NCBI RefSeq assembly: GCF_964355755.1
Contig: NC_092675.1
Location: 26,142,412-26,206,411, forward strand
Source: Antedon mediterranea
Taxonomy: Eukaryota; Echinodermata; Crinoidea; Comatulida; Antedonidae
Reading direction: 5' to 3'
Length of the DNA stretch: 64,000 bases
A program made the translations under genes and the position numbers. Shown one piece after another: positions 1 through 12,700 of this stretch. The notes beneath the pieces are model-generated. The model did not search any database, was not told the DNA's origin, and saw nothing but the letters and a program-made list of their open reading frames with translations. The stretch's first letter is position 1. Each line of letters starts with the position of its first letter.

Positions 1-795
1 AATAATAATAATATTCATTTTTAAATGATGCAGTACTACAAAATTTGGTGATGTTAAATATGTAAAGTTACAATTTACAAAGTCTAGCTAAAATGAATTG
101 CTTTAGTTACAATGTTACAATATTATGCTATTATTATATTTATGATTTCTGCTGATAGCAGTTGTTTATCTGAATTTGTTATTAATATTAATAATGGTTA
201 TTTATAGTAAACATTAATTTATTTTTAATGCTGATTATTTTAAGAATGTACAAATAGATCAAATGCTAGTAGCATTATTGGTGGCGCTGTGGCTGGAGGT
301 TTTTGTGCTGGTGTCATCACATTCATTATAATACCGATTTGGTAAGTTCTTATAAAGCCATTTAATACATAGCCTATAATCTTTAAAAAAAAACTAAACA
401 AGAAAAGTAGGCCTATAAAATTGTTTTAAATAGGCCTATAAATATCTCTGGTGTTGCATCACCTATTGTTAAAAATATTTACCAGGATTATGCAATTTGG
501 AGATTCAGCATAATTATCGTGGTAATTCAACTCTTATTTTCTTCTTATCTTGTTATCAAACTTTAATTCAATTTAAACCTCACATATTACATTTAAACTA
601 AGTCATAGGCCATTGTAGTTCTTTTGTATAGTAATGTCATAAGCAACTTGCATGTTTTTTTTTTTGTAAGTACAGTTCTATTAAAGTTATGCGAGTTTAC
701 CTAAAAAAGACTTCATAGGTAACTAATAGAGCTAGCTCCATGGTTTACTGGTGTACCAACTTGCTGGCGTGCTGATTATTACATTTTTATTTGAA
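1..795 (+). repeat. Segmental duplication shared with gene A (32475-33296)
   Basis: From the (aat)n tract through the membrane exon and the following intron to the words aacctttaatacaatt, this block repeats the 3' part of gene A with scattered substitutions and a few short indels. Homology stops abruptly near 796, where the retroelement sequence begins. Gene 0 and gene A are therefore recent tandem duplicates, at least at their 3' ends. Confidence 0.85.
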
Positions 796-3700
796 CCTTT
801 AATACAATTCACAATTTACAATATATATTCACCGAGATCTGAAAGAAGAAAACTGAAGTCTGAAGTAACAGAAGGAAGCCCAGTAAATTTTAAGAAGATT
901 TGCAAAGCTGACTTTGTAAACTATTTTTTATTTCGAAAGTAAATTTTTGTACGGAGCGAACTTGGAACGTTGTTTGTGACTTTGAAGTAAATTAATGTCT
1001 TAGATTGTATTGCATTTAAAGATTTATGTGGATTTCATATTTTTACATATCTGAATGGAATCAAGGTAATACAAATACTTTTATAACATATTTTGTATAC
1101 ATAAGTTTACATATTTCATTAGTAAAATTGTTAGCATGACAACTTTAAGATCGGGTAAAAATATAGATAAGACTATGTCAGACAAAGATACTAGGGAAGA
1201 TATGGTTGACCAAGAAGAGGTTGACCAAGTCAATGAAATATATGATAAAATGGCTAGGGATATTGATTTGCCCGAAATACCCGGCGGTATGCCTAAAGAT
1301 ATGATGCTCGAATATTTTCGAATGAAGTTCGAGGCCGAAAACAAAAAGTTAGAATACCAACAAGACCAATTAAGATTAGAAGCAGATATAGAGCAGAAGA
1401 AAGCAGATATAGAGCTAAGAAAAATTGAATCACAAGAAAGAGTGAAAATGATGGAATTAGAAAATAGGTCTAGCTACAGTAATGCTAGGAATATAGTAGA
1501 TGAAATGAAGGTAAAGGTTCCTACTTTGAAGGAATCAGATGATATTGATATATATTTTAGAACATTTGAACACTTGGCAGAAACCACAGGTTGGGATAAG
1601 AATACGTGGTCCGCTAGGTTAGCACCTGAACTGTCTGGTAAAGCTATGACAGCATATGCATCCTTAACCGTAAAAGAATGTGTAGATTATGATACCTTAA
1701 AGAAGGCAATCTTAGAAAAGTATGATGTGTCCGCAGAGACCTACAGATTTAAATTTAGAAATTCAAACAGAGTTAAAGATATGTCCATCAGGGAATGGCT
1801 GAATGAGCTCTCCCATTATTTAAAATGTTGGATGAAATGTGCTAATGTAAAAGAAGATGATGCTGCAGGCATTATTGAAATGATTATAATGGAACAGGCA
1901 CTTGATAAAATGCCTGAAGATCTGAGGCTTTATCTTAGAGATAAACAAGTAAATAAGAGCTATGATATGGCTATGATAGCCGATGATTATATAGCTAATA
2001 GAGGTGGCCTTGGCTATTGGAATGCCGTAAATTCTGAAAATAAGCCTACGTATTACAAGGGCCAAGAAAATAGTAAACATAAGAATAGTACGACTCAGAA
2101 TAACCCTGGAGCTAGGCAGCAAGGATACAATAGGTATCGCGGAAGGGGAGGCAAATTCCATAACTATGGTAGAAATTTCCAACAGAGAGAACCTTCAAAT
2201 GAATGGATTAATGGCCTATGCTTCAATTGTAAGGAGAAGGGACATAAAATAGGGGATTGTCCTAAGATGGTAGCAAAAGGAAAGACTAGTGACACTAAGA
2301 AGGGCCCGAATGTGAAAGATGGCTTAAGATGTGAAGGACTAAAATCAGATAGACCCCAAGTAGTTATAGATAGTGTAGAAAATAAAATGGAGAAATGTAC
2401 AATACCAGGAAAATTAGAAGGACAGGATATAACTATGCTTATAGACTCGGGATGTACCCAGTCAGCTGTTAAGGAAAGTCTAGTGCCTAACAAATGTTAC
2501 TTGCCAGGAAAATGGGTTACGTTAAGAGGTATAGGAGGCGATATTACCGTCCCCTTAGCTGAGGTAGCTATAGAAAGTAAGATAGTGACAGGAAAAGTGA
2601 TTGTAGCCGTAATCGAAGGATTACAGAGGGACATGTTATTGGGTCATGATTTGGACCAGAATTGTGGGGAAACAATGGCTAAAGAAATGTTCGTCCTAAC
2701 TAGGGAGCAAGCCAGAATGGAAAATGATGTTAGAATACAAGACGAAATGATATTGTTAGGGAAAGATAGTAACTTTTAGCCGATAGAAGAGCCGCCTAAA
2801 GAAACTAATGTACAATTGTTGAAAACAGTAGTAAATGACAACAAAGTAAATAAAACTAAGTGTTTAGATGATATGAATGGAACAGAAATGAATAATTTGT
2901 TTGACGAAAATGAGGATAAAGCTAAAGATAAAACAGTCAAACATAAAACTTATGAACAACAGCACAAGCTGAACCTAACTAAACAAGAACTGATCAAATT
3001 GCAAACTAAGGATGACTCACTCAAAGGAGTGTTTGACAGGGTAGTCCCTATAGAAGAAATAGGTCAGCATAGGGTATGTTTCTTTATGAGACAAGGTATA
3101 TTGATGAGAAATTGGAGTAGTATTAAAGATAAGAATAACCAAGTGGAACAGATTGTATTACCCACTCAGTGTAGACAGGGTGTATTACACTTAGGTCATA
3201 ATGTGCCATTTGCAGGTCACACGGGTGTTGAGAAAACTAAAAGTAGGGTCCTGAACCAATTCTATTGGCCAGGTATATTTAAAGATGTGGTAGTCTATTG
3301 TAAAGTCTGTAAGGAATGCCAAAAGGTAGATAAGGGTAAAAGTAAAAGGAAACATACTTTGATACCACTACCGATTATAAGTACACCATTTAAACGTATA
3401 GCGATAGACATTGTTGGACCCTTATCTAGAACAAGCCGTAATAACAAATATATGCTTACTATAATTGACTATGCTACGAGATATCCGGATGCTATCCCGT
3501 TACCCAATGTTAGAGCTGAAACAGTAGCCAGGGCTCTAATAGAAGTCTTTACTAGAGTAGGATTACCCGAAGAGATTGTACATGATCAAGGAACTAATTT
3601 CATGTCTTCAATTATGCAATCTATATGTAGTATGTTGGGGATTAATCAATTAAAGACTACAGTGTACCACCCCCAAAGCAATGGGCTTGTTGAAAGATTT

Positions 3701-6700
3701 CACGGTACATTGAAAAATATGATAAGGACACTTACAGTTAAGCAAAGAAAAAATTGGGATAACTACATACCCCCCTTTCTGTTTGCATACAGAGAAGTTC
3801 CTAGTAAAGCGACGGGCCATTCACCTTTTAAATTGCTTTATGGTAGAGAGGTGAGGGGACCCTTGAGTTTACTCAAAAGTAATTGGGTAGAAGATGAAGA
3901 AACATCTACTGATGTTATCAAATACATGTTAGACATAAGAGAAAAAATGGAGGAATTAATGAAAGATGCTAATGTAAACAAACTTGAACAACAAGAAATT
4001 ATGTCCCACAATTATAACAAGAATGCTATTGATAGAGAATTTGTAGAAGGGGACAAAGTGTTGATATTCCTTCCAGTAGGAAATAGTAAGTTAGACAGTA
4101 AATGGCAAGGCCCCTTCACTGTTACAAAAAAGGTCAATGATGTAAATTATGAAATACTAGATGGTACGCTCGCTTCGCTCGCGTACCATCTAGGTCGTGT
4201 CCACAGATGGTTCTCGAATACACAGTAATTTCAGCGTAACAAAACTGGCGATTTCAAATGTACGTACCGCGGGACTATAATACATAGTCGTTTACAGAAA
4301 CGAATAAATAGACACGATGATTTATGTAGTCAACTAAAATTAGCACCCTGGGAATTACTTCCGAAGGAGAAACTTACCACAAAATGAGTCCAAATTTTTG
4401 AATTTGTGTTTTGTATGTAACATTAGGGTTGAGGGATGGGAAAGCGGATAGGTACAAAGAGGAACAATTTTTAAATATATTCTTTATCCACTCAGTAACG
4501 AAATATTTTTTTCATGTTTTATAGGCCTATAAATAATATACCTCTAAATACAGTAAAACATTTGTCAGTATAAAGTTTATTTGTATATCTAACAGTAGAG
4601 CCTATCCACAATCTCAGTAATAAAGTGTATTTGTATATTTTTATATTACATCTAACAGTACGAACATTCACAGTAAGAAATGCTGGATTCAAATGAGGAC
4701 AAAAAATAGTTAATAGGTATTTAATTTACAGTATTGTCAAATTATTGCAAGTTTATTCTCAAAGGGCCCATATATTTACCTACCGTATGTGTTAAACCAA
4801 GGGCTCATAAATTTACCTACTTGTGTTAAACCAAACTCTGGCAGAGTGAGAGATTGGGATGTTCCATTCATCGCAAATCAATACATTTGTATAATCGTAT
4901 ATTAAATCTATCAAAATAGTATTTTTTTAAAGAAAATCGGCCTGTCTTCAACATTATGATGCTGTACTCTAGCTGTTCAACCGGTTTTCAGCTATTAAAA
5001 ACAATTATCGTAGGAGGAGATAGGAAAATGCGAAGCCTCCTCGCATTTTTCTGGCGGGTATTTTTCAAGATGGACATCCATTAGACAGTGTATACCACGA
5101 TCGGAAAACACCCCTATTTGGGGCAAATCGTTGAACCTAAATTCGTTTTAATCGTCAATAACTAATTATCTAACTTAATTTAATTAGTAAACAGGGTTAC
5201 ATCAGGTGGTTAAAATCAGTACCGAAAGTACAAACCAACTTTATATACCATCGAGTAAAAATTCTAGAAGTAAGGCGCGATTTACCGAATTTTGCCCTTA
5301 CGTAAATTTATATATAGATACATAGGTGGTAGAAGAAAAGAAAAACAAATTCTACATGTTAATATGTTAAAGAGATGGTATTATAAAGTAGAAATAAGTA
5401 AAGATGGTTATTATGTAGTAACAAATGTTCAGTCGATAGAAGAAGTAGACTTAAATGAAACAGTCCATGACAATGAGTTAGATAGTGAAATAGACATAGG
5501 ATTGTCTTATCATCAATCACAAACATGGAGAGATGTTAACGTTAGTAGTAATTTAAATGATACACAAACTAAACAATTAACAGAATTGTTAAAGTACCAA
5601 CAGAATGTATTCTCGGATGTACCAGGTAGAACTCACTTGGTGACACATGAAATTAAGACTAATGGTGAAATGCCTATAAGGCATAGGGCATATAGAACGC
5701 CCCAAGCATTAAAGGGTAAATTGAAAGAGGAATTAGATAGTATGTTGGCTATGGGTATAATAGAACCTACAGTTAGTGCCTATGCTGCACCTATTATTGC
5801 CCTGAAGAAAGGCCAGAATCAAATTAGAATGGTGACAGATTTTAGATCACTAAATAAGACTACACAATTTGACCCTTATGTTATGCCTCGCATAGACGAA
5901 ATGTTGGATGAGGTATCATCCGCAATATACATAACTACGTTAGATCTAACTAAAGGATTTTACCAGGTGCCTCTGGATCCTAAGACCAAAGACAAATCAG
6001 CATTTATTACACAATTTGGACAGTATTGTTACAATGTACTTCCATTTGGTATGCAAAATAGCTCTAGTACTTTCCAAAGATTAATGGATAAGGTATTACA
6101 AGGTACTGAGGGATATGCTAAGGCATATATAGATGACATATGTATTTATAGTCAAACTTGGAAAGATCATATTTTTCATTTGAATGATGTATTAGAAAGA
6201 TTAAGTAGTGCTGGATTGACAGCAAAGCCTTTGAAATGTAAAATTGCCTATGCACAGGTAGAATTTCTGGGGCATAAGATTGGTAATGGAGAAATTAGAC
6301 CCATGATTGATAAGGTTGAGGCTGTGGAAAAGTTCCCCAGACCTTTGTCTAAGAAACAAGTCCGATCATTTCTCGGATTAACGGGCTATTACAGAAAATT
6401 TGTACAGAACTATGCCGATATTGCTAAGCCATTGATTGAGTAAAAGTAATACCGTTAAGTGGAATGAACAATGTGAAAATGCCTTTGTAACTTTAAAGAA
6501 ACGACTTACTGATGATAATGTATTAAAAGCCCCAAATTTTGATAAGATGTTTATATTGCAAACCGATGCCTCAAATTATGGCATAGATGCAGTGCTGAGC
6601 CAAATAGATGGTGAGGGTAATGATTATCCCATTGTGTACTTAAGTAGAAAGTTATCTGTACATGAGCAGAGATATTCTGTGCCAGAAAGAGTGCCTCTCT

Positions 6701-9700
6701 ATTGTTTGGGCTATCAATAAACTTAAGTATTATCTGTATGGTTGTGAATTTCAAGTTCATACTGACCACCAGGCATAGAGATGGATGGACTCAATGAAGG
6801 GTGCCAATGTTAGACTTATGAGATGGGCTCTGTTTTTACAAGGATATAAATTTAAAGTTATTTACAAGAAAGGATCATTAAATGGAAATGCAGATGGATT
6901 AAGCCGTGCATAAATAATGTTATAGAGGTGTTATTAGTAGATAGTTTAAAGTAAAATGGTTTTAAATGTTAAATTTTTGGAAAGATTGACACAATCTTTT
7001 TCCCAAAAAGGGGAATGTCATATTAAATGTTGTGATTCTGTGTTTAGAGAAGGATGCTTTAGACCAGGTCCGCCTTATTATTAGCCAATCAAAATCGTAT
7101 AATTTTTGGAGGGAAAATGTTATCCTCCTCTGAAGCCTAAAATTTGCATATCCAGTATAAAAGTAGAATGTAATAGATATTAGAGGAGAAGAGAGAATAA
7201 GATCAGAGTAGATTAAAGAAAAGAGAGAATAAGATCAGAGTAGATAAACGGAAAGATGATAAAGAGAATATTAAGGCTTGACTGGTAGTGGTAGAAAGAT
7301 GTATTAATCGAATTTCAAGGAATAAATGTTCTAGTTGAGTTAAATATACTGTTTGTATGAGTTATCATTCAGTGACAGTGTACGTCGCGTGGAGTTATAT
7401 ATACGCCTGAGAAAGCTCGGAACCAACTAAAATAAATTCACTACAATAACTATGAAATTATTTATACACAATAATAATTAGTAAAATTATAAAATTCACT
7501 GCCATCAAATATGATGTGTTATAATTTATATAGATTAAAAAAAAAAATTGAACACGCAAGTTACATTTGTTTAAATTTGAAATTACCTGCCATCAATATG
7601 ATGGAGTATGATTATAGATTTTTAAAAATGTGAACATGTCAGCTACATTTGGAAATTACCTGCCATCAATATGATGGATTATGATTATAGATTTTAAAAA
7701 GAATTTGAACACGTAAGCTACATTTGAAAATTACCTGCCATCAATATGATCGATTATGATTATAGATTTAAACAAGAATTTGAACACGTCAGCTTCATTT
7801 GGAAATTTGGAAATTACCTGCCATCAATATGATGGATTATGATTGTGTAGGTTTGAAAGAAAATGTGAACACGTAAACTACATTTGGAATGAACATGTTA
7901 AGGGCATCAGTTTTGATCATTCATGCAAAGGTTTCCGTCATCTTTAGCGTTGTTACAGCAGCATAAAGCTGTACATGGTAGTTTTGACTTCTTGCACCTA
8001 CATCTATATGGTTATGCATCGTGTCTTGCATCCACAATAAATCATCTCTATCGAAGCAGTAGGAATAGCTTCATTTTTCAGAAGCACTGGTTGAAGTTTA
8101 CCATTAGATAGCTCCCAACCAAAATCTGTTGGTGATGGCAAATGCTGGATTGGCGATACAGCTTTTTTCCATACGAGTGCTTGGAAGTGTGCTCTTTGTA
8201 TATGCTGGTGTACTGCATCAAGAAAGTATCTATAAAAGACATTTTTCAAGCCTTGTCCGAGGGTTCTGCAAAAGCACTGATTCCATTCCACACTATTAGT
8301 GGATGCGATACTACCTCATATCCAGGGAAGAGTTAAATTACATTAATACATACATACAGTAATTTAACTCTTCCCTGCTCATATCTAAGTGGTCACTCAA
8401 AGGCATCGGCATGGGAAGTATTAAAAAAAATTATGAACTAATTAAAGACCTGGGAGAAAACCTATCAATGACCAAGTTATTATGGAATCGGAAAGATTCA
8501 TTTGCTACGTTTACGGTGTTGGTCAAGTTAAAAGTACCAATGAAGTTAGGCTTTTAAAAATCAAAACCAGAGGCATTACCTCCAACAAGCGATGCAGTGC
8601 ACCAACATATAAAAAGAACACACTTCCAAGCACTCGTATGGAAAAAAGCTGTATCGCCAATCCAGCATTTGCCATCACCAACAGATTTTGGTTGGGAGCT
8701 ATCGATCTAATGGTAAACTTCAACCAGTGCTTCTGAAAAATGAAGCTATTCCTACTGCTTCGTTAGAGATGATTTATTGTGGATGCAAGACACGATGCAT
8801 AACCAATAGATGTAGGTGCAAGAAGTCAAAACTACCATGTACAGCTTTATGCCGCTGTAACAACGCTAAAGATGACGGAAACCTTTGCATGAATGATCTT
8901 AACTGATGCCCTTAACATGTTCATTCCAAATGTAGCTTACGTGTTCACATTTTTTAAAAATCTATAATCATACTCCATCATATTGATGGCAGGTAATTTC
9001 AAATTTCAACAAATGTAACTTGCGTGTTCAAATTTTTTTTTTAATCTATATAAATCATAACACATCTTATTTGATGGCAGTGAATTTTATAATTTTACTA
9101 ATTATTATTGTGTATAAATAATTTGATAGTTATGCAATTATATTTTATTCAGTATACAGTAGGCCTATGCTGTAGTTTAAAGGTCAATAACCATACTATC
9201 GGCCATTCTTGTACAAAATGTGCCATTAGACTGGATAGAAACACACATGTTTTAAACGATTTAAAAAAAAAAAAATTCATAAGACCACAATTTTCAAAGT
9301 TATATTATTATTATATTTGACTAATAGTTCAAAGGTCAATAGTTGTAGAATCGACCATTTTTTGTAAAAACATTTCATTATAATAAATATGAATGTATAG
9401 TTTCTGAACAATTTGAGCCCTATTTCGTGTCTCTCCGATTATTGGTTACTGAGATACGATAAATCAAGGTCAAAGGTCAAAATGTCAGAAATAAGACTTG
9501 CATCCATTTTTGGAGAAAATGTGTCATTAACGTGAATATAAAAACATATATTTAAAACATTTTGACACCAAAATTCATTATCTGTGACTAGTGGTTCTCG
9601 AGATATAGGGTAATTATAAAAAATGGCCACCATTTTTAATTATGCAAATTAAGGGCTTAGATGGCCGAATTTTGCTTGGGATCCACCATATTCGTAGGTC

Positions 9701-12700
9701 GAAATATCCTAAATCAAGTGGATCCCAGCTTCTACCCAAAAATGCTTCTTACACCATATTTCAGAGGAAATAGAACTTGTCTATTACTCTTGTTATATAA
9801 CACCCTTATACAACCTCATCTTCTTTATTGCAACATTATTTGGGCAGCCGACTACCCATCAAATTTAGAAAAACTTAATAAACAAATTAAACGTGCTGCC
9901 CGTATTATTACTTTCTCTCACTATCTCGCCCCTTCCCAACCTTTACTTAAAAAACTCAATATACATGATCTATTTACAACACAAATTGCTTCCTTTATTT
10001 TTCAATTCTTTAATACCAAACTCCCTGTGACAATGTCTAATCTATTAAGTCATCATACAAAATCACACAAGTACTATTTACGTATCGACAATAAATGTCA
10101 GTATCTTGATGTACCTCCTTTAAGACTGAACATTTCCGAATATTTTGTTTCTGTTTCAAGACCGCGAATCTGGAATGATCTTGATGATAAACTAAAGCAT
10201 TTTAAATCTCTTTATACTTTTCGTAAAAATTTTAAAAAATATCTTATTTCTTTATACTAATTTTAATATTATTATGATTGTAGTACACTGAAAGTATCTA
10301 TTTTTATTTCATCGTTTTTGTTTTTATTTATTATTTTATGTAGTAAATTGTATTAGTTTAAATGTATGTGTATTGTTTCTGGGGTCTTTCTCGAGACAAG
10401 AAACTTGTTTTCTTCTAGAGAAGACCCCAAATGATGGCTTATTACTATGTTTTCATATGTACACACCTATAATTATATTATACTGTATAATGCCATTGCT
10501 GAATAAATAAATGTTTTTTTAACTTGAACTTGAACTTGAACATGATATGATAGTTAAAATACCGTGTAAACTGTACAAAATGAACAGCATAAACCATCTA
10601 TTTTACAATACAGGACTATTGACAATGTTTAAAAAACTTCCCAAAAAGTTCAGATAAGGTAGCATAGTATACAGTGTACCATGGAGGAAATATATACAGA
10701 TATATATCTGTATATTTCCTCCATTGTATATTGAAGCCTCCTGAATTATCACAGAAATACTATACTTTACGCAATGTTATGTTTTTTTTAATTGCTACAG
10801 AATTTAATTGTAACAAGTATACTTATGTTTACATTTCAACAGTACTTAATAATGTGCCATTTTCTATATCCTATAATAATGATGATGAAATGAAATGATT
10901 TAAATCATATTAACTTTTACACTTTTATAATAGCCCACAGGGCACAGAATAGTTTATACCATCTTTATACATGAATAACAAAATAATGATTAAAATTTAA
11001 AAAAAAACATGTATTATTTTTTGAATAAACATTTCTTAAACAGTTCTATTTATTTTAAATTGGTAAAGAAATTTTCTGGAAATTTTCCATTTGGCTGGAC
11101 CTGCCCTGTATAAGGACCCTACACCTAGCCTTTGAAACCTGGATTTGTTGTCATAGTGGAGTTTGGTAAACTCATGAAGGTTGCTGATATTCTGGTTCTC
11201 AATTCATATCCACTGTACAGGTGTTTAATGCTGTATTGTCTAGAAGGTGTCAGGCTGGATGGAATCAAAGCCAATTAATTATCTATTGCCCTATAACAGC
11301 CTTTCCTCAAGGTTTAAATAACAACCACTTGTTGGGAAATTGCTATTCATTAAATCATTGCATTAATAACTAGAAAGCCACTCCGAGAGTGCATACCTCC
11401 GCCTACTGTAACATTCTCCTACATAAGATTTCTCCGGGGAAAAAATATATATATTTGTGTGTGTGTGTTAATGCTGTTTGTGATTTAGGCTGGCTGATTT
11501 CACTACAAGCATGTGTATGCGAGTTTGGCGTAAAGGTATGGCACGCCAGGACGGACAAAACCATTTCAAATGCCAATCCCTAGCTGTTGAGTTTACAAAT
11601 CCCTACTAGTCGAGATCGACTAGACACATACCTATCGGTCGAGTTTACCACACAGCACTAGTAGTTAATGACAAATTATACACATCACTAATGGTCGAGA
11701 TTTACACATCGCGTTACCGGTCGCGCTACTATAGGTAGACTTTCCAGAACGGAAAGGGCTGTAGTATTTGTAGTCGTGGAAGTATGAGTTGCATCGCATA
11801 AGGTGCCGGATTGTTAGAAAACTTACTTGTAAAAATGTTGTGTTAGGATGGAAATCGATGATGGAAAATAAGGAAAATTGTCTTCAACTTAATGTGATCG
11901 TGTTAACAGAGAGGATGCTTGATCAAAGAGGTCGAAAATGTTTCAATTAAATAATTGTTTCATGGAATTAATTTTAATGTATTCTTTGTGAGCTAATTTT
12001 TAGTCACGTGGACGCGACTCTATAGTTCACTATGTCGGTCGGTCTGTCGGTCTGTCTGTCGGTCCGGTATCACTATGCGTTTTATCGCTTTTCTGTACTT
12101 TTTGAACTGTTTTGATGTACATTAGTCGCGTGGGTGGACGCGACTCTATAGTTCACTATGTCGGTCGGTGTCACACAGCCGCAATTACGGCTCTTTCGGA
12201 CATGTAATATCTGGTAACCACCGGTAAACAACGGTAAATAGCCACAACTGTACACATATAAATGTAAAAAGTAAATCTACTAATAATCTTTGACAAACAA
12301 TTCTTCCTCTTATAATCCAAACCCTCCAAAAAAAAAAACCACAAAAAAAAAAACCCAAGCAATTCTCAAACAATGATACAGTATCCCTATTCCCACACAA
12401 TTTATACACTTTCCCAAATTCCCAATCCTTCCAGACAAAATATCGACAATCTTCTTATTGTCAAATAAATCCCAGAAACCCCCCTTCCAAATACAATAAT
12501 ATCACAAGATGAATAATACAATACTAAATGTCCACAATATCGTTCCTTCTTGCCTTTTCTCCTACGCTGACACAAAAACAAATTCGAAAGATAAAAGTTA
12601 AAACGATTCTGCAACTAAACAACTCCTCTGCTCCCGTTCTGCTTGTATTCCCAATTATACTTCTTCTCAACCTGCAACTATCTTCTGACATATAAATAAA

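Larger units (their letters stand above)
796..7445 (+). mobile_element. Broken Ty3/gypsy retrotransposon with Gmr1-like pol order
   Basis: The order along the DNA is gag, zinc knuckle, protease, integrase, reverse transcriptase, RNase H, polypurine tract (7005-7015) and one LTR (7016-7445). Ordinary Ty3/gypsy elements have integrase last; integrase before RT is known in the deuterostome Gmr1-like group. I see no matching 5' LTR: homology to gene A ends at about 795 and the gag start is at 1136, so the left end is truncated or rearranged. The copy is dead: UAG after protease, a 1.1 kb insertion in the integrase C-terminus, and frame breaks in RNase H. No envelope gene is present. It lies inside the gene 0 intron in the same orientation. 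Confidence 0.8.
7446..9133. mobile_element. Foldback DNA element with CXC-domain ORF fragments
   Basis: Long terminal inverted repeats: ATAACTAT(G/C)AAATTATT at 7446 is repeated inverted, ending at about 9133. Both arms continue through tandem subterminal units of about 90 bp that contain CTGCCATCAATATGATGGA. Four or five units lie on the left (7490-7900) and about two on the right. The arms extend inward into coding sequence: the 3' part of one ORF is present on the minus strand at about 7900-8230 and on the plus strand at about 8590-8906. I could not define a target duplication. Confidence 0.7.

Noticed and set aside
751-942. 63-codon frame as the gene 0 cytoplasmic tail
   Set aside because: The first part lies in intron sequence shared with gene A, and the rest is beyond the homology break. 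The paralogous tail exons are found at 13660 and 14429 instead.
12171-12614. Several minus-strand frames of 60-75 codons
   Set aside because: They are within the solo LTR and rich in low-complexity residues.
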